A DNA stretch of 64,000 nucleotides from Lentilitoribacter sp. Alg239-R112 (lineage in GTDB: Bacteria; Pseudomonadota; Alphaproteobacteria; Rhizobiales; Rhizobiaceae). Shown piece by piece: positions 43,188 through 53,473 of this stretch (its first letter is position 1; every line of letters begins with the position of its first letter). A program made the position numbers and the translations under genes. Where the stretch lies: contig NZ_LS999835.1 of assembly GCF_900537175.1 (NCBI RefSeq), positions 310,001-374,000 of the forward strand, in the 5' to 3' direction. The notes under the pieces are model-generated. The model saw nothing but the letters and a program-made list of their open reading frames with translations, had not been told where the DNA came from and searched no databases.

Positions 43188-45920
43188 TCAAATGTTCTCA
43201 GGTGCAAACGAGCCATGGCAATGCTTATATTTCTTACCACTGCCACAAGGACAAGCTTCATTTCTACCAACTTTGCCCCAAGTTGTTTGGTCATTCGGGT
43301 CACGATCTTCTGGAGCTACAATTTGGTTAGACATGGTTTGCGTTTGAAATGACGCTCCGTCAGCTTCGCTGTCGCCAGCGCTTGCATGACTTGCTTCCAT
43401 AACCTCTGGGGGCTGTGGAGCAGGTTCTTCTGCTTGTTGGGCTAATTCTACGCGCATAAGCTGAGATGTAACAACCTGACGTAGATTTGCGAGCAATGCC
43501 TGGAAAAGCTCAAAGCCTTCCGATTTATATTCTTGCAATGGATCGCGTTGTGCATAGCCTCGTAATCCTACGACAGAACGGAGTGATTCAAGGTTGACGA
43601 GATGTTCTCGCCACAATTGGTCAAGTGTTTGAAGAACAACAGATTTTTGTACATATGTGTTGATTTCAGGGCCGAAGCGTTCTGCTTTTTCTTTAGCAAT
43701 ATTTTCGACAATTTCGGTTAGTCGCTCATGGATATTATCTTCGGCAATACCTTCTTCTTCTGCCCACTCGTCAACTGGAACATCGACATTGAGATAAGTT
43801 TGGATGTCTTCTCTAAGTTGAGCCGTTGACCATTGCGCAGGATATGCATTTTCTGGAATATGTTGGCTGATGAGATCATCAATAACATCCTGGCGCATTT
43901 CAGCGACAGTTTCTGAAATATCTTCAGCATCCATAAGTTCTAGACGCTGTTCAAAAATAACCGTTCGTTGATCATTCATTACATCATCAAATTTCAGCAA
44001 GTTTTTTCGAACATCAAAGTTGCGCGCTTCGACTTTTTTCTGAGCGCGTTCAAGTGCCTTGTTGATCCATGGGTGAACAATTGCTTCACCTTCTTCGAGA
44101 CCAAGCTTTTGCAACATTCCATCCATACGTTCGGAACCAAATATACGCATAAGGTCATCTTGCAATGATAAGAAGAAGATTGAACGACCCGGATCGCCCT
44201 GACGGCCTGAACGACCGCGCAACTGGTTATCGATGCGGCGACTTTCGTGACGCTCTGTAGCCAGAACAAACAAACCGCCAGCATCGAGCGCTTCTTTTTT
44301 GAGCTTTTCGACGTCAGCCTTGATCTCGGCTTCTTTTTTTGTTCGTTCCGGACCTTCTTCCATTTCACCAAGCTCAAGTGCAACTCGCATATCAAGATTG
44401 CCACCAAGCTGAATATCTGTCCCGCGACCAGCCATGTTGGTCGCAATGGTTACAGCCCCCGGTACACCAGCTTGTGAGACGATAGCAGCTTCCTGTTCGT
44501 GGTAGCGAGCGTTGAGGACATTAAACCCTTCGACACCTGCATTTTTTAATAATTCAGCTAGTTGCTCAGATTTTTCAATCGAAGTTGTACCAACAAGAAC
44601 TGGTTGTTTTTTATCGGAAGCGGCTTTGATCTCTTTGATAATAGCCTGATATTTTTCTTCGACAGTGCGGTAGACTTCGTCGTCGTCGTCGATACGGGAG
44701 ATTGGAACATTGGTTGGAACTTCAACCACGCCAAGACCATAAATATTAGCAAACTCTTCTGCTTCGGTAGAGGCTGTGCCTGTCATACCACCAAGTTTGT
44801 CATACATGCGGAAGTAGTTTTGGAAGGTTACTGAGGCCAGAGTTTGATTTTCTGGTTGAATAGTAACCTTTTCCTTTGCTTCGAGCGCTTGGTGTTGACC
44901 TTCGCCATAACGACGACCTGGCATCATTCGACCAGTAAATTCATCAATAATAACAATTTCACCGTTGCGAACGATATAATCCTTGTCACGTGTAAACAAT
45001 TTATGCGCACGTAAGGCATTGTTGATATGATGTACGATAGAAACATTTTCGACATCATAAAGTGATTCACCTTTTAATAGGTCTGCCTCTGTGAGAAGTT
45101 TTTCCAGCTTCTCCGTACCTTCTTCAGTAAAGTTGGCTGAGCGTTGCTTTTCATCAAGCTCATAATCGCTGTCATCCAATAGAGGGATAAATGTATCAAC
45201 GCTGGTGTAAAGGTCGGACTTGTCTTCAAGTGGCCCAGAGATTACTAGCGGTGTTCTTGCTTCATCGATAAGAATTGAATCAACCTCATCGACAATTGCA
45301 AAATGATGTCCGCGCTGCACCATTTGTGAACGCTCGTATTTCATATTATCGCGCAAATAATCAAAGCCAAGTTCGTTATTTGTGCCATATGTGACATCAC
45401 ATGCGTATGCAGCACGGCGTTCGTCATCTTCAAGTCCATGAACGATGGTTGCTGTTGTCATACCAAGAAAACTAAAGAGTTTGCCCATCCATTCAGAATC
45501 GCGTGTTGCAAGATAATCGTTTACTGTGACGACGTGAACGCCTTTGCCTGAAAGGGCATTGAGATAGGTTGGTAGCGTTGCTACGAGAGTTTTACCTTCA
45601 CCCGTTTTCATCTCAGAAATTGCATTTTCATGCAAAATCATGCCACCAATTAGTTGCACGTCAAAAGGTCGTAAACCTAAAACGCGCTTTGACGCTTCAC
45701 GTACCGTTGCAAATGCAGGCACCAAAATATCATCGACTGACTTACCGCCTGCCAATTCAGCCCTCAACTTATCGGTTTGTGCTTTCAGTTCATCATCGGA
45801 AAGGGCTGCAATTTCTGCTTCCATTGCATTGATGGCATCGACTTTTGGTTTATAGCCGCGAATGCGGCGCTCATTTGAGGAGCCGAAGATTTTTTGTGCG
45901 ATTGCGCCGAAGCTGACCAT
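43188..45920 (-). CDS. secA: Preprotein translocase ATPase SecA
   Basis: The 910-residue motor of the Sec pathway, of usual length. Walker A is [14 protein letters not shown] (about residue 100), the DEAD-like motif is [18 protein letters not shown], and [15 protein letters not shown] and [18 protein letters not shown] belong to the second nucleotide-binding fold. The C-terminus carries the zinc-binding SEC-C motif [14 protein letters not shown] that binds SecB. The ATG is preceded by AAAGGA. Divergent from the parvulin gene. Confidence 0.97.
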   Translation of the reverse strand: MVSFGAIAQKIFGSSNERRIRGYKPKVDAINAMEAEIAALSDDELKAQTDKLRAELAGGKSVDDILVPAFATVREASKRVLGLRPFDVQLIGGMILHENAISEMKTGEGKTLVATLPTYLNALSGKGVHVVTVNDYLATRDSEWMGKLFSFLGMTTATIVHGLEDDERRAAYACDVTYGTNNELGFDYLRDNMKYERSQMVQRGHHFAIVDEVDSILIDEARTPLVISGPLEDKSDLYTSVDTFIPLLDDSDYELDEKQRSANFTEEGTEKLEKLLTEADLLKGESLYDVENVSIVHHINNALRAHKLFTRDKDYIVRNGEIVIIDEFTGRMMPGRRYGEGQHQALEAKEKVTIQPENQTLASVTFQNYFRMYDKLGGMTGTASTEAEEFANIYGLGVVEVPTNVPISRIDDDDEVYRTVEEKYQAIIKEIKAASDKKQPVLVGTTSIEKSEQLAELLKNAGVEGFNVLNARYHEQEAAIVSQAGVPGAVTIATNMAGRGTDIQLGGNLDMRVALELGEMEEGPERTKKEAEIKADVEKLKKEALDAGGLFVLATERHESRRIDNQLRGRSGRQGDPGRSIFFLSLQDDLMRIFGSERMDGMLQKLGLEEGEAIVHPWINKALERAQKKVEARNFDVRKNLLKFDDVMNDQRTVIFEQRLELMDAEDISETVAEMRQDVIDDLISQHIPENAYPAQWSTAQLREDIQTYLNVDVPVDEWAEEEGIAEDNIHERLTEIVENIAKEKAERFGPEINTYVQKSVVLQTLDQLWREHLVNLESLRSVVGLRGYAQRDPLQEYKSEGFELFQALLANLRQVVTSQLMRVELAQQAEEPAPQPPEVMEASHASAGDSEADGASFQTQTMSNQIVAPEDRDPNDQTTWGKVGRNEACPCGSGKKYKHCHGSFAPENI

Positions 45921-46137
45921 GGAAATGGTCCTTTCTGGTTTGCTGCCTCACTTGCTCGATTTTTGACGCGAGGCGGATACTTGAACTTTCATGCCGTAAA
46001 ACGGTTGTTATTTCGTTTAAGCGTACGTAAAAGAATGAAATAATACGCCGCTTTGCCTGACAGATAAGAGTGAGTTTAAGCGATGTCAACAGGATCAGGC
46101 TTATCAGCTGCCGTGCTTTTATAAAAAGGGATATTCA

Positions 46138-46983
46138 ATGAGTTATTTAAAATTCGCTGCAGGTGTTGCAACAGCAGTTGCTTTAACACTCTCACCACTC
46201 ACTTCAAATGCACAAGATAGTGATGCATTGATTGCTAAAATTGATGGTGTTGAAATTAAACAAAGTGACTTTGATCTGTTTCAAACACTTGATCAATCAT
46301 TTGCGCAGCTACAAGGTGAACAGAAGCGTCTTGCGGTTTTGTCGGCAATTATTGATGTAAAATCATTGGCAAAGAAGGCCGAAGCTGAGAAATTTGCAGA
46401 TGGTGATGACTTCAAAAAACGTATGCAGCTTCTAAGAGAACGAACATTGCACAATGCGTATTTTCAAAAGAAGGTTATTACATCAGTTACCGAAGAAGAT
46501 GCAAAAGCTCGTTTTGATAAAGAGCTTGCGGCTGCAACTCCAGAAGTTGAAGTTCGAGCACGTCACATTCTTGTCAAAACATTAGAGGAAGCGAAAGCCG
46601 TTATCACACAGTTGGATGAAGGTACTGATTTCGTAGAGCTTGCGAAGGAAAAATCCACAGGTCCAAGTGGCCCCAATGGTGGTGATCTCGGTTTCTTTGG
46701 ATCAGGACAAATGGTTCCTGAATTTGAAACGGCAGCTTTTGCACTTGAGGCTGGTGCTTATACAAAGGAGCCTGTTAAAACACAATTTGGTTTTCATGTT
46801 ATCAAACTAGAAGAAAAACGTGATCGCCCATTCCCTAAATTTGAAGAAGTAAGTGATAATATGCGTCAAGTATTGCTGCGTGAGCGTTATCTTGAACTTG
46901 TAAAAACTGCCCGTGCGGAGGTTGAAATTGAGATTTTGGATGAAGGTTTGAAAACTGCCTACGAACAAAATGCTCCAAAGTAG
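46138..46983 (+). CDS. Parvulin-type peptidyl-prolyl isomerase (periplasmic, SurA/PrsA-like)
   Basis: A 281-residue exported folding factor. The signal peptide AGVATAVALTLSPLTSNAQ ends near residue 25, a SurA-like N-terminal helical domain follows, and the parvulin domain (about residues 135-230) shows VRARHILVKTLEEAKAVI, LGFFGSGQMVPEFETAAF and TQFGFHVIKLEEKRDRP. Position beside secA agrees with a role in folding exported proteins. AAAAGGG provides a good ribosome site. Confidence 0.92.
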   Translation: MSYLKFAAGVATAVALTLSPLTSNAQDSDALIAKIDGVEIKQSDFDLFQTLDQSFAQLQGEQKRLAVLSAIIDVKSLAKKAEAEKFADGDDFKKRMQLLRERTLHNAYFQKKVITSVTEEDAKARFDKELAAATPEVEVRARHILVKTLEEAKAVITQLDEGTDFVELAKEKSTGPSGPNGGDLGFFGSGQMVPEFETAAFALEAGAYTKEPVKTQFGFHVIKLEEKRDRPFPKFEEVSDNMRQVLLRERYLELVKTARAEVEIEILDEGLKTAYEQNAPK

Positions 46984-46994
46984 GGCCTGACTAA

Positions 46995-48218
46995 ATGAAA
47001 GTATCACCTTTAGCGCCCAAAAAATTTGCGGAGTTGCCGCCAATTGCTGGTGTTAAAATGCAAACCATTGAGGCTGGAATTAAATATTCTGGCCGCGATG
47101 ACGTTTTGTTGATGACATTTGACACTCCAGCATCGGTTGCTGGCGTATTTACCAAATCAAAATGTGCGAGTGCTCCCGTTGATTTTTGCCAGAGGAACCT
47201 TTCCAAAGGTGTAGCGAAGGCGCTTGTTGTCAACTCAGGTAATGCTAACGCTTTTACAGGCGTTAAGGGTGCAGACGCGACACGTGATACGGCACAAATG
47301 GCTGCAAACGCGATTGGATGTACCGAGGATGAGATCTATCTTGCATCAACAGGTGTTATTGGCGAGCCGCTTGATGCTGGAAAATTTGCTGGTGTGATGG
47401 ATGAACTCGTGGCAGGGGGCATAGAAGATAATTGGCTTAGTGCTGCCAAGGCTATTATGACGACTGATACCTATCCTAAAGTTGCCACTATCACGACGAG
47501 TATAAATGGCGAACCAGTTACTATTAATGGTATTGCCAAGGGCTCGGGCATGATTATGCCTGATATGGCAACTATGCTTTCCTTTATTGTGACAGATGCA
47601 AATATTCCATCAGATGTTTTGCAAAGCCTTTTGTCCATTCATGTTGATACAAGTTTTAATGCCATAACAGTGGATAGCGACACATCCACTTCTGATACAG
47701 TGCTTTTATTCGCCACGGGTGCAAAGGGCGATAAAGTTGAGCGTGTAGATGATACGGCTCTGGAATCTTTCTCCCAGGCTCTTCGAGCACTTATGCATGA
47801 TCTATCGATGCAAATTGTTCGTGATGGAGAAGGTGCGACCAAACATGTGGAAATACATGTTACTGGTGCGTCATCGGACCAATCGGCAAAGGTCGTTGGA
47901 TTATCCATTGCAAATTCACCATTGGTAAAAACTGCAATCGCGGGTGAAGATGCCAATTGGGGCCGTGTCGTTATGGCTGTTGGCAAAGCGGGTGAAGAAG
48001 CTGATCGTGATAGAATCGCAATTTGGTTTGGTGATGTTCGCGTTGCTGTTGCTGGCGAACGTGATCCCGATTATTCTGAAGATGAAGCGTCACTTCAAAT
48101 GAAGGGTGATGAAATTTATCTTAAAGTTGATCTTGGAATTGGCTCTGGTCAAGCCAAGGTTTGGACGTGTGATTTAACAAAAGAATATGTGGCAATTAAT
48201 GGCGATTATCGATCTTAA
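46995..48218 (+). CDS. argJ: Bifunctional ornithine acetyltransferase / N-acetylglutamate synthase
   Basis: A 407-residue arginine-pathway enzyme that self-cleaves into alpha and beta chains. The autocleavage nucleophile Thr is in the [18 protein letters not shown] segment ([13 protein letters not shown]), about residue 190. [14 protein letters not shown] and [14 protein letters not shown] are further signatures. It lies 11 bp after the isomerase and 15 bp before the GNAT gene. It allows the cyclic arginine pathway. Confidence 0.96.
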   Translation: MKVSPLAPKKFAELPPIAGVKMQTIEAGIKYSGRDDVLLMTFDTPASVAGVFTKSKCASAPVDFCQRNLSKGVAKALVVNSGNANAFTGVKGADATRDTAQMAANAIGCTEDEIYLASTGVIGEPLDAGKFAGVMDELVAGGIEDNWLSAAKAIMTTDTYPKVATITTSINGEPVTINGIAKGSGMIMPDMATMLSFIVTDANIPSDVLQSLLSIHVDTSFNAITVDSDTSTSDTVLLFATGAKGDKVERVDDTALESFSQALRALMHDLSMQIVRDGEGATKHVEIHVTGASSDQSAKVVGLSIANSPLVKTAIAGEDANWGRVVMAVGKAGEEADRDRIAIWFGDVRVAVAGERDPDYSEDEASLQMKGDEIYLKVDLGIGSGQAKVWTCDLTKEYVAINGDYRS

Positions 48219-48233
48219 CAGTGTGGCGTTGAT

Positions 48234-48998
48234 ATGTTGAAACATGCAATTGTTAGGCGACTAGAAGCACTGGCTTTTCGTGCGTGGCCAGCTGCATCAA
48301 CATTTTATGATGGCAGCTGGTTGATAAGACAAACAGCAGGCCATCCGTCCAAGCGATTGAACTCGGTTAACCCGCTTGATCCATCAGATCATCATCAGAT
48401 CGAAGAGCGCATTGAGCGAGCAACACGAAGGTTCGAATCCTATAATCGACCACTTGTTTTTCGCCAATCACCGCTGGCGCCTCCGCAATTGGATAGTTTT
48501 CTTGATGCGCGTGGTTGGGTAAGATTTGATGAATCTATCGTGTTAATGGTGGATATAGATGCAATTAACCTTGATGATGCGGTTGATATGGTGCCAGTTC
48601 AGGATGTAGGCCTTTATGTCGACGCTGCCGTTAAAATCCGAGAGAGGGATCGTGATTTTAAAGCTGGCCTCACAGAGATTGTTACTTCGATTAAACCGAA
48701 GACAGGATTTTTTCTGTTAAAAGATGAAGAAGGCGGCGTGGTATCATCTGCACTTTGTGTGCACGATGATGAATATGCGGGCCTCTTGGATGTTGGAACA
48801 AGCAAACAATGTCAGCGTGCGGGGCACGCGCGCGCAATTTTAAAGTCAGCGATTTTGTGGGCTCGCTATAATGGTTCGAAACGAGTTTGGCTGCAGGTTG
48901 AAAAAGCGAATGCGCCCGCGCGCGCACTTTATGATCAAATTGGTTTTAAAGAGATCTATCGATACAGCTATCGCAAACAACCGGATCATGCATTGTAA
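48234..48998 (+). CDS. GNAT family N-acetyltransferase
   Basis: A 254-residue protein: an N-terminal region conserved in a two-domain GNAT family (FYDGSWLIRQTAGHPSKRLN, about residues 23-42) and a C-terminal acetyltransferase core with acetyl-CoA loop VGTSKQCQRAGHARAILKSA and the closing VEKANAPARALYDQIGFKE. Between argJ and mutT it follows the common Hyphomicrobiales order. Overlaps mutT by one base. The substrate is unknown. Confidence 0.85.
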   Translation: MLKHAIVRRLEALAFRAWPAASTFYDGSWLIRQTAGHPSKRLNSVNPLDPSDHHQIEERIERATRRFESYNRPLVFRQSPLAPPQLDSFLDARGWVRFDESIVLMVDIDAINLDDAVDMVPVQDVGLYVDAAVKIRERDRDFKAGLTEIVTSIKPKTGFFLLKDEEGGVVSSALCVHDDEYAGLLDVGTSKQCQRAGHARAILKSAILWARYNGSKRVWLQVEKANAPARALYDQIGFKEIYRYSYRKQPDHAL

Positions 48999-49408
48999 TG
49001 CCAGATGAAACTAAAATTGTCTGCGTGGTTGCTTGCGCGTTGGTTGATGCGGACAACCGCATATTAATTGCCCAGCGTCCGGTGGGGAAATCTATGGCTG
49101 GCTTGTGGGAATTTCCTGGCGGCAAAATTGAAAATGGTGAGACGCCGGAAAGTGCTCTTATTCGTGAGCTAGAAGAAGAATTGGGTATTGAAACTAAAGA
49201 AAGTTGTCTAGCTCCCCTAACATTTGCGTCTCATTCCTATGACGCATTTCATCTATTAATGCCATTATTTATATGCCGCCGGTTTTGGGGAACACCTCAG
49301 CCGAGGGAAGGTCAGGCATTAAAATGGGTGCGTGCTAAACAGCTGAGAGACTACGATATGCCCCCAGCGGATGAGCCTCTTATATCACATTTGCTCGATT
49401 ACCTTTAA
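48998..49408 (+). CDS. mutT: MutT-type 8-oxo-dGTP diphosphatase (Nudix)
   Basis: A 136-residue Nudix hydrolase that cleans the nucleotide pool of oxidised dGTP. The Nudix box GGKIENGETPESALIRELEE (about residues 40-59) is complete through ELEEELGIE. GLWEFPGG and the C-terminal ALKWVRAKQLRDYDMPPAD agree with MutT proper. It is translationally coupled to the upstream GNAT gene. Confidence 0.92.
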   Translation: MPDETKIVCVVACALVDADNRILIAQRPVGKSMAGLWEFPGGKIENGETPESALIRELEEELGIETKESCLAPLTFASHSYDAFHLLMPLFICRRFWGTPQPREGQALKWVRAKQLRDYDMPPADEPLISHLLDYL

Positions 49409-49523
49409 TCACATAACTATTTCTAGCCATTGATATTAGCAGAAAACAATGCGCTTTTGTTAAGTTAACGTTTATCACATTATGCAATCCTTGTTTTGTA
49501 ACTCGTATAAGTGGATTAGTGTA

Positions 49524-49886
49524 ATGGCAAATGAAGAGCTTTGGACCTCATCAGGTGATGATGTTTTTGAGACGAAAAGTAGTGGTACCAGTGCGCTACG
49601 CATCTCGGTATTATTTGCTTGCGGCGCTGTCGCACTAGCACTTGTTGTTACGCCGATGGTAGCAGGTGATACTTCATCCAAGAATGATGCCTACGATAAT
49701 CTAATAACGAGTTCAGTTGGCGGTGGTAATGTCTCGAGATCTAAGGTCATTCAGGCTTTTCCGAAGAGCCTTAATAATCAAGGCTCTGGTTCGAATGTTT
49801 ATACTATCCGGCGTTCAATCACGCAAACGTCGAACGAAACCTGCATTATTTATGATAACGGTTTGAAGACAGATGGTTGCGAGTAG
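49524..49886 (+). CDS. Single-pass membrane protein preceding the Flp pilin
   Basis: A 120-residue protein from the ATG at 49524. Its cytoplasmic N-terminus ANEELWTSSGDDVFETKSSG precedes one membrane helix (about residues 25-47, ISVLFACGAVALALVVTPMV), then an extracytoplasmic domain with a Cys pair near the C-terminus (NETCIIYDNGLKTDGCE). It resembles a conserved hypothetical seen next to Flp pilin genes in this order. The gap to the pilin is only 4 bp. Function unknown. Confidence 0.65.
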   Translation: MANEELWTSSGDDVFETKSSGTSALRISVLFACGAVALALVVTPMVAGDTSSKNDAYDNLITSSVGGGNVSRSKVIQAFPKSLNNQGSGSNVYTIRRSITQTSNETCIIYDNGLKTDGCE

Positions 49887-49890
49887 CTAA

Positions 49891-50094
49891 ATGGTGGATG
49901 AAATGCTCAATCTAGTCAGAAAATTTTGGAGTAATAACAGTGGTGCAACTGCCATTGAGTATGGACTTATTGGTGCATTAGTATCGATATCGGTAATTGC
50001 AGGTGCGTCTCAAATGGGAAATACATTGGATGACCTGTACCAAGATAACACTAACTCAGTGCGTGACATGAACATTAAAAATGCCTCCAAATAG
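49891..50094 (+). CDS. Flp family type IVb pilin
   Basis: A 67-residue prepilin. The leader MVDEMLNLVRKFWSNNSG is followed by the processing site and hydrophobic spine ATAIEYGLIGALVSISVIAG, with the conserved Glu at mature position 5 and the following Tyr. Such pilins normally belong to a tad/cpa secretion operon. None of its export, ATPase or prepilin peptidase genes is present here, so it is an orphan pilin that must use machinery encoded elsewhere. Confidence 0.9.
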   Translation: MVDEMLNLVRKFWSNNSGATAIEYGLIGALVSISVIAGASQMGNTLDDLYQDNTNSVRDMNIKNASK

Positions 50095-50098
50095 TTGA

Positions 50099-50977
50099 CT
50101 ATTTTTGAACTTTAATCTCATCCACATTAAGAGCATCGGCTAAGCGTTGTTTTGCTGAGCCTGGCTTTAAAGGCTTTTGCTGGCTGTCATGTGCCTTCCA
50201 TCCGTTTAGATAGATGATGTTAAAACTCGCGCGTATGCGGCCATCATGATCGGAAAATCGCTCAAGGTAGATTTCATTTGCCCGCTTAAACAAAGTTCTT
50301 GAGGTAGGTTTCTTTGAACGGTCGGTTAATGAATTTGTCATTCCCATAGCTCTTAAATCTTTCATCAAAGCAAAGAGACTGTCATATCGTACTGTCAGGC
50401 CTTCGCTATCAATGACGGGAAGGGTAAAGCCTGCTCTTTGAAGAAGCCCGCCAAAATCTCTTATATCTGCAAATGGTAGAACGCGGGCGCTTGCACCGCC
50501 AAATAATTCAGTTTCTGCAACCAAAAGGCACTCTCTTAGTTCTTGCAATGTGCCAGCTCCCAGCACGGCTCCAGAAAATAAACCATCAGGGGACAATGCT
50601 TTGTTGATTTGCATGAACATGCCGGGCGTATCGTTGGTTAGGTGCAGCGAAAGCGGTGATACAATGAGATCGGCTTTTGATGATAAGTCTGGAAATTTTT
50701 CCAAACTTGTAACTAATGTAGCGTCATCGTGGTTTTGCTGAAACCAATCGATGAGTTGAAAATGATCTGCCTGACCACGTTGGCGTATGCGATCCGCTAG
50801 ATCACCAGTATAACCGTGCAGCTGTATTGCTGTTTTAAATTTTCTTTCAATTACCGAAAGCCGTTCATCTAATTCCTGATTTACATATTTTAGCAAAAAA
50901 TCTGCACCTTTTACGCTAGCTTTTTCGGCGCGTATTCTTCTTTTCAGAAGGGTTTCATGATCAATAATGAGTTTCAT
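50099..50977 (-). CDS. BioC/NDUFAF5-like methyltransferase domain protein
   Basis: A 292-residue SAM-dependent methyltransferase. It lacks a neat GxGxG loop (AIQLHGYTGDLADRI is in its place near residue 50), but DLIVSPLSLHLTNDTPG and NKALSPDGLFSGAVLGAGTL are the later motifs of the BioC/NDUFAF5-like group, which hydroxylate or methylate rather varied targets. Its place between the Flp pilin and comF is the usual order. Substrate unknown. Confidence 0.8.
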   Translation of the reverse strand: MKLIIDHETLLKRRIRAEKASVKGADFLLKYVNQELDERLSVIERKFKTAIQLHGYTGDLADRIRQRGQADHFQLIDWFQQNHDDATLVTSLEKFPDLSSKADLIVSPLSLHLTNDTPGMFMQINKALSPDGLFSGAVLGAGTLQELRECLLVAETELFGGASARVLPFADIRDFGGLLQRAGFTLPVIDSEGLTVRYDSLFALMKDLRAMGMTNSLTDRSKKPTSRTLFKRANEIYLERFSDHDGRIRASFNIIYLNGWKAHDSQQKPLKPGSAKQRLADALNVDEIKVQK

Positions 50978-51048
50978 GGCTGACTTAGGCTTCTTAAAAT
51001 GAAATTATATCCTCGCTTAACAAGTAATCTGGGGTTAATGTCAAGCAA

Positions 51049-51807
51049 ATGAAACATAATCTATCATTTGCATATCTGATTGCGAGGCGATTAGCTACAT
51101 CAGTTGATCAGCTACTTTACCCACCGATATGTGCGAATTGTGGTGTGTTTTCAAGTCACCATAACGCTTTATGTGCACAATGCTGGAAAGATGTGAAATT
51201 TATTGAAAAACCTTACTGTGAGGTGTCCGGCCATCCGTTTGCATTTGATTTAGGTGAGGGGATAGTTTCCGCAGATGTAATTGCAAACCCTCCTCCCTAT
51301 AAACGGGCAAGAGCTGCGGTTGTGTATGATGGTGCTGCGAGAAAAATAGTTCACTTGATGAAGTATAAGGATCGACAGGAACTATCAAATCTCATGGTCA
51401 ACTGGATGGTAAGAGCAGCGCGGGATTGCCTTGTAGATGTAGATATAATCGTCCCTGTACCTTTGCATCGATGGCGTCTTCTGAGCCGGCGGTTCAATCA
51501 GTCAGCTGAACTGGCGCGTAATTTAGCGCGAAAAACTGATAAAAATTATTTGACGTCTGCGTTGGTACGTAAAAAATCCACACTTCCCCAGGTCGGATTG
51601 CCAGCAATAGCAAGACAAAATAATGTTAGGGGTGCATTTATCGTGCAGGAAGATAAAAAGCCTGACATTTTGGGTAAGCGGATTATTCTTGTTGATGATG
51701 TTTATACAACGGGAGCTACGGTGGATGCTGCCAGTCGAGCATTGTTGCAAGCTGGAGCGGATGAGGTGTCAGTTGTAACCTTTGCGCGGGTCGTGAATGA
51801 GCATTGA
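51049..51807 (+). CDS. ComF family protein (phosphoribosyltransferase-like)
   Basis: A 252-residue protein. An N-terminal four-Cys zinc finger (PPICANCGVFSSHHNALCAQC, four Cys in about 20 residues) precedes a PRTase-like domain with DIIVPVPLHRWRLLSRRFNQ and the PRPP loop IILVDDVYTTGATVDAAS. ComF homologues are associated with natural transformation and can act in amidotransferase or DNA uptake contexts. Followed 47 bp later by grxC. Confidence 0.9.
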   Translation: MKHNLSFAYLIARRLATSVDQLLYPPICANCGVFSSHHNALCAQCWKDVKFIEKPYCEVSGHPFAFDLGEGIVSADVIANPPPYKRARAAVVYDGAARKIVHLMKYKDRQELSNLMVNWMVRAARDCLVDVDIIVPVPLHRWRLLSRRFNQSAELARNLARKTDKNYLTSALVRKKSTLPQVGLPAIARQNNVRGAFIVQEDKKPDILGKRIILVDDVYTTGATVDAASRALLQAGADEVSVVTFARVVNEH

Positions 51808-51854
51808 TATCAAACCATTAGATCACTATATATCCTCATAACTTAATAGCTTTA

Positions 51855-52136
51855 ATGGTATTTGAACTGGATCATAACTTGAAAGACGTAACGATATATA
51901 CACGACAGTTTTGTGGATTTTGCACCGCGGCAAAGCGACTTTTGTCTAAAAAAGGAGTTGCTTTTACCGAACATGACGCAACATTTAATCCAGCCTTAAA
52001 GAAAGAGATGATTGCTAAATCACAAGGTGGAACAACTTTCCCGCAAATTTTTATTGGCAAGGAACATGTTGGTGGTTGCGACGATCTTTTTGCGCTTGAG
52101 AATAGCGGTGCGCTCAACGTTATGCTCGAAGACTAA
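51855..52136 (+). CDS. grxC: Glutaredoxin 3
   Basis: A 93-residue glutathione-dependent disulfide reductase. The active-site motif is CGFC (about residues 20-23, a variation on the more usual CPYC), and the glutathione-binding TTFPQIFIGKEHVGGCDD segment is intact. CGFC replaces the Pro-Tyr centre, so redox potential may be altered. It lies 18 bp upstream of the nitrilase-family gene. Confidence 0.92.
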   Translation: MVFELDHNLKDVTIYTRQFCGFCTAAKRLLSKKGVAFTEHDATFNPALKKEMIAKSQGGTTFPQIFIGKEHVGGCDDLFALENSGALNVMLED

Positions 52137-52154
52137 TTCAGGTTCATTGTTATT

Positions 52155-52976
52155 ATGATCAAAGCAGCAGTTGTGCAGATGCGCTCGAGTAAGGATCCGT
52201 TAGAGATGGCGCTTCAGCTTGAGCAGGTCATACATGCTGCTGCCATCAAGGGTGTTGAATATATTCAAACGCCTGAAATGACCGGATGCATCCACAGTAC
52301 CAGAGATGAGTTATATGCTGTGATTTTCAACGACGATGATGATCCGATAGTCAAAATGGCGTCCCGTCTATCTGCGGAACATAATATCATAATTCATATT
52401 GGATCGACCGCTATTGCGCTCGATAATGGTAAAGTTGCTAACCGTGCATTCTTTTTTCAGAACGGAAATCTGAAAGCGAGATACGACAAGTTACATATGT
52501 TCGACGTTGATCTTGATTATGGTGAGAGTTGGCGTGAAAGTTCAACTTACCAAGCTGGCCGAGAGGCTGTGATAGTAGAAGCATCTGGGGCCAAATTTGG
52601 ATTGGGTATCTGTTATGATGTTCGCTTTCCCAATTTGTTCAGAGACCAAGCCATCGCGGGTGCGCAGATTCTAACTGCACCGGCGGCGTTTACCGAGCAA
52701 ACTGGACAGGCTCATTGGCATGTATTGCAACGTGCTCGCGCGATAGAAAATGGCGCTTTTATGATTTCTGCTGCACAAGGTGGAACACATGAAGATGGTC
52801 GTAAGACCTATGGACATTCGCTGATTGTGAGCCCTTGGGGTGATGTTTTGGCCGAAGTTAAAGGCAATGAAACTGGAATTGCTATTGCCGACATTGATGT
52901 GCAGGTGAGTGCAAAAGCGCGCGCAAAGATACCAAACCTTAAGAATAACAGTGATTATACAGTCAATTCGGTCTAA
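52155..52976 (+). CDS. Carbon-nitrogen hydrolase family protein (nitrilase superfamily)
   Basis: A 273-residue hydrolase. The Glu-Lys-Cys triad is in TPEMTGC, RYDKLHMFDVDL and GLGICYDVRFPN (about residues 45, 115 and 155). Close relatives act as deaminated-glutathione amidases (Nit1-like) or omega-amidases. Its adjacency to grxC makes the glutathione-repair reading attractive, but the substrate cannot be fixed from sequence. It lies 9 bp before the DUF1178 gene. Confidence 0.9.
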   Translation: MIKAAVVQMRSSKDPLEMALQLEQVIHAAAIKGVEYIQTPEMTGCIHSTRDELYAVIFNDDDDPIVKMASRLSAEHNIIIHIGSTAIALDNGKVANRAFFFQNGNLKARYDKLHMFDVDLDYGESWRESSTYQAGREAVIVEASGAKFGLGICYDVRFPNLFRDQAIAGAQILTAPAAFTEQTGQAHWHVLQRARAIENGAFMISAAQGGTHEDGRKTYGHSLIVSPWGDVLAEVKGNETGIAIADIDVQVSAKARAKIPNLKNNSDYTVNSV

Positions 52977-52985
52977 TGTAATAAT

Positions 52986-53414
52986 ATGATAAAATTCAAT
53001 CTCATCTGCAACAAGCATCATGACTTCGAGGCTTGGTTCTCATCGAGTACCGATTTTGATGATCAGAAAGATGCGGGCTTTGTATCTTGTCCTATCTGTG
53101 GTTCGTCTGTGGTCGAAAAAGCACTTATGGTTCCAGCTGTTGCGACATCTCGGTCTAAAGACAAAAAGCAGCAGATGATGAAGAATACCGCGCAGAAAGA
53201 GGCTATGAAAGCCATTCAGAAAATGGTGACTGACGTTAAAGAAAATAGCGAAAATGTTGGCGATCAGTTTCCAGAGGAAGCTCGCAAAATGCATTATGGT
53301 GAGAGTGATAGTCGTGGCATTTATGGCAAGGCTTCTCTAGATGAAGTGCGCGAGTTAGTGGACGAGGGGATTAATGTGACCTCTTTGCCTGACCTTCCAG
53401 ATAAACAAAATTAA
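52986..53414 (+). CDS. DUF1178 family protein
   Basis: A 142-residue protein with a zinc-ribbon-like N-terminus: MIKFNLICNKHHDFEAWFSS and SCPICGSSVVEKALMVPAV. A charged middle (KKQQMMKNTAQKEAMKAIQK) and a conserved C-terminal IYGKASLDEVRELVDEGI complete the DUF1178 pattern. Members are widespread in alpha- and betaproteobacteria without a known function. It is the last gene of the comF-grxC-nitrilase-DUF1178 run. Confidence 0.87.
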   Translation: MIKFNLICNKHHDFEAWFSSSTDFDDQKDAGFVSCPICGSSVVEKALMVPAVATSRSKDKKQQMMKNTAQKEAMKAIQKMVTDVKENSENVGDQFPEEARKMHYGESDSRGIYGKASLDEVRELVDEGINVTSLPDLPDKQN

Positions 53415-53473
53415 ACTGTCATATTCTGATGATATTCAATTAGCCTGTAATCGTTATTCAAGAATGATATGAA

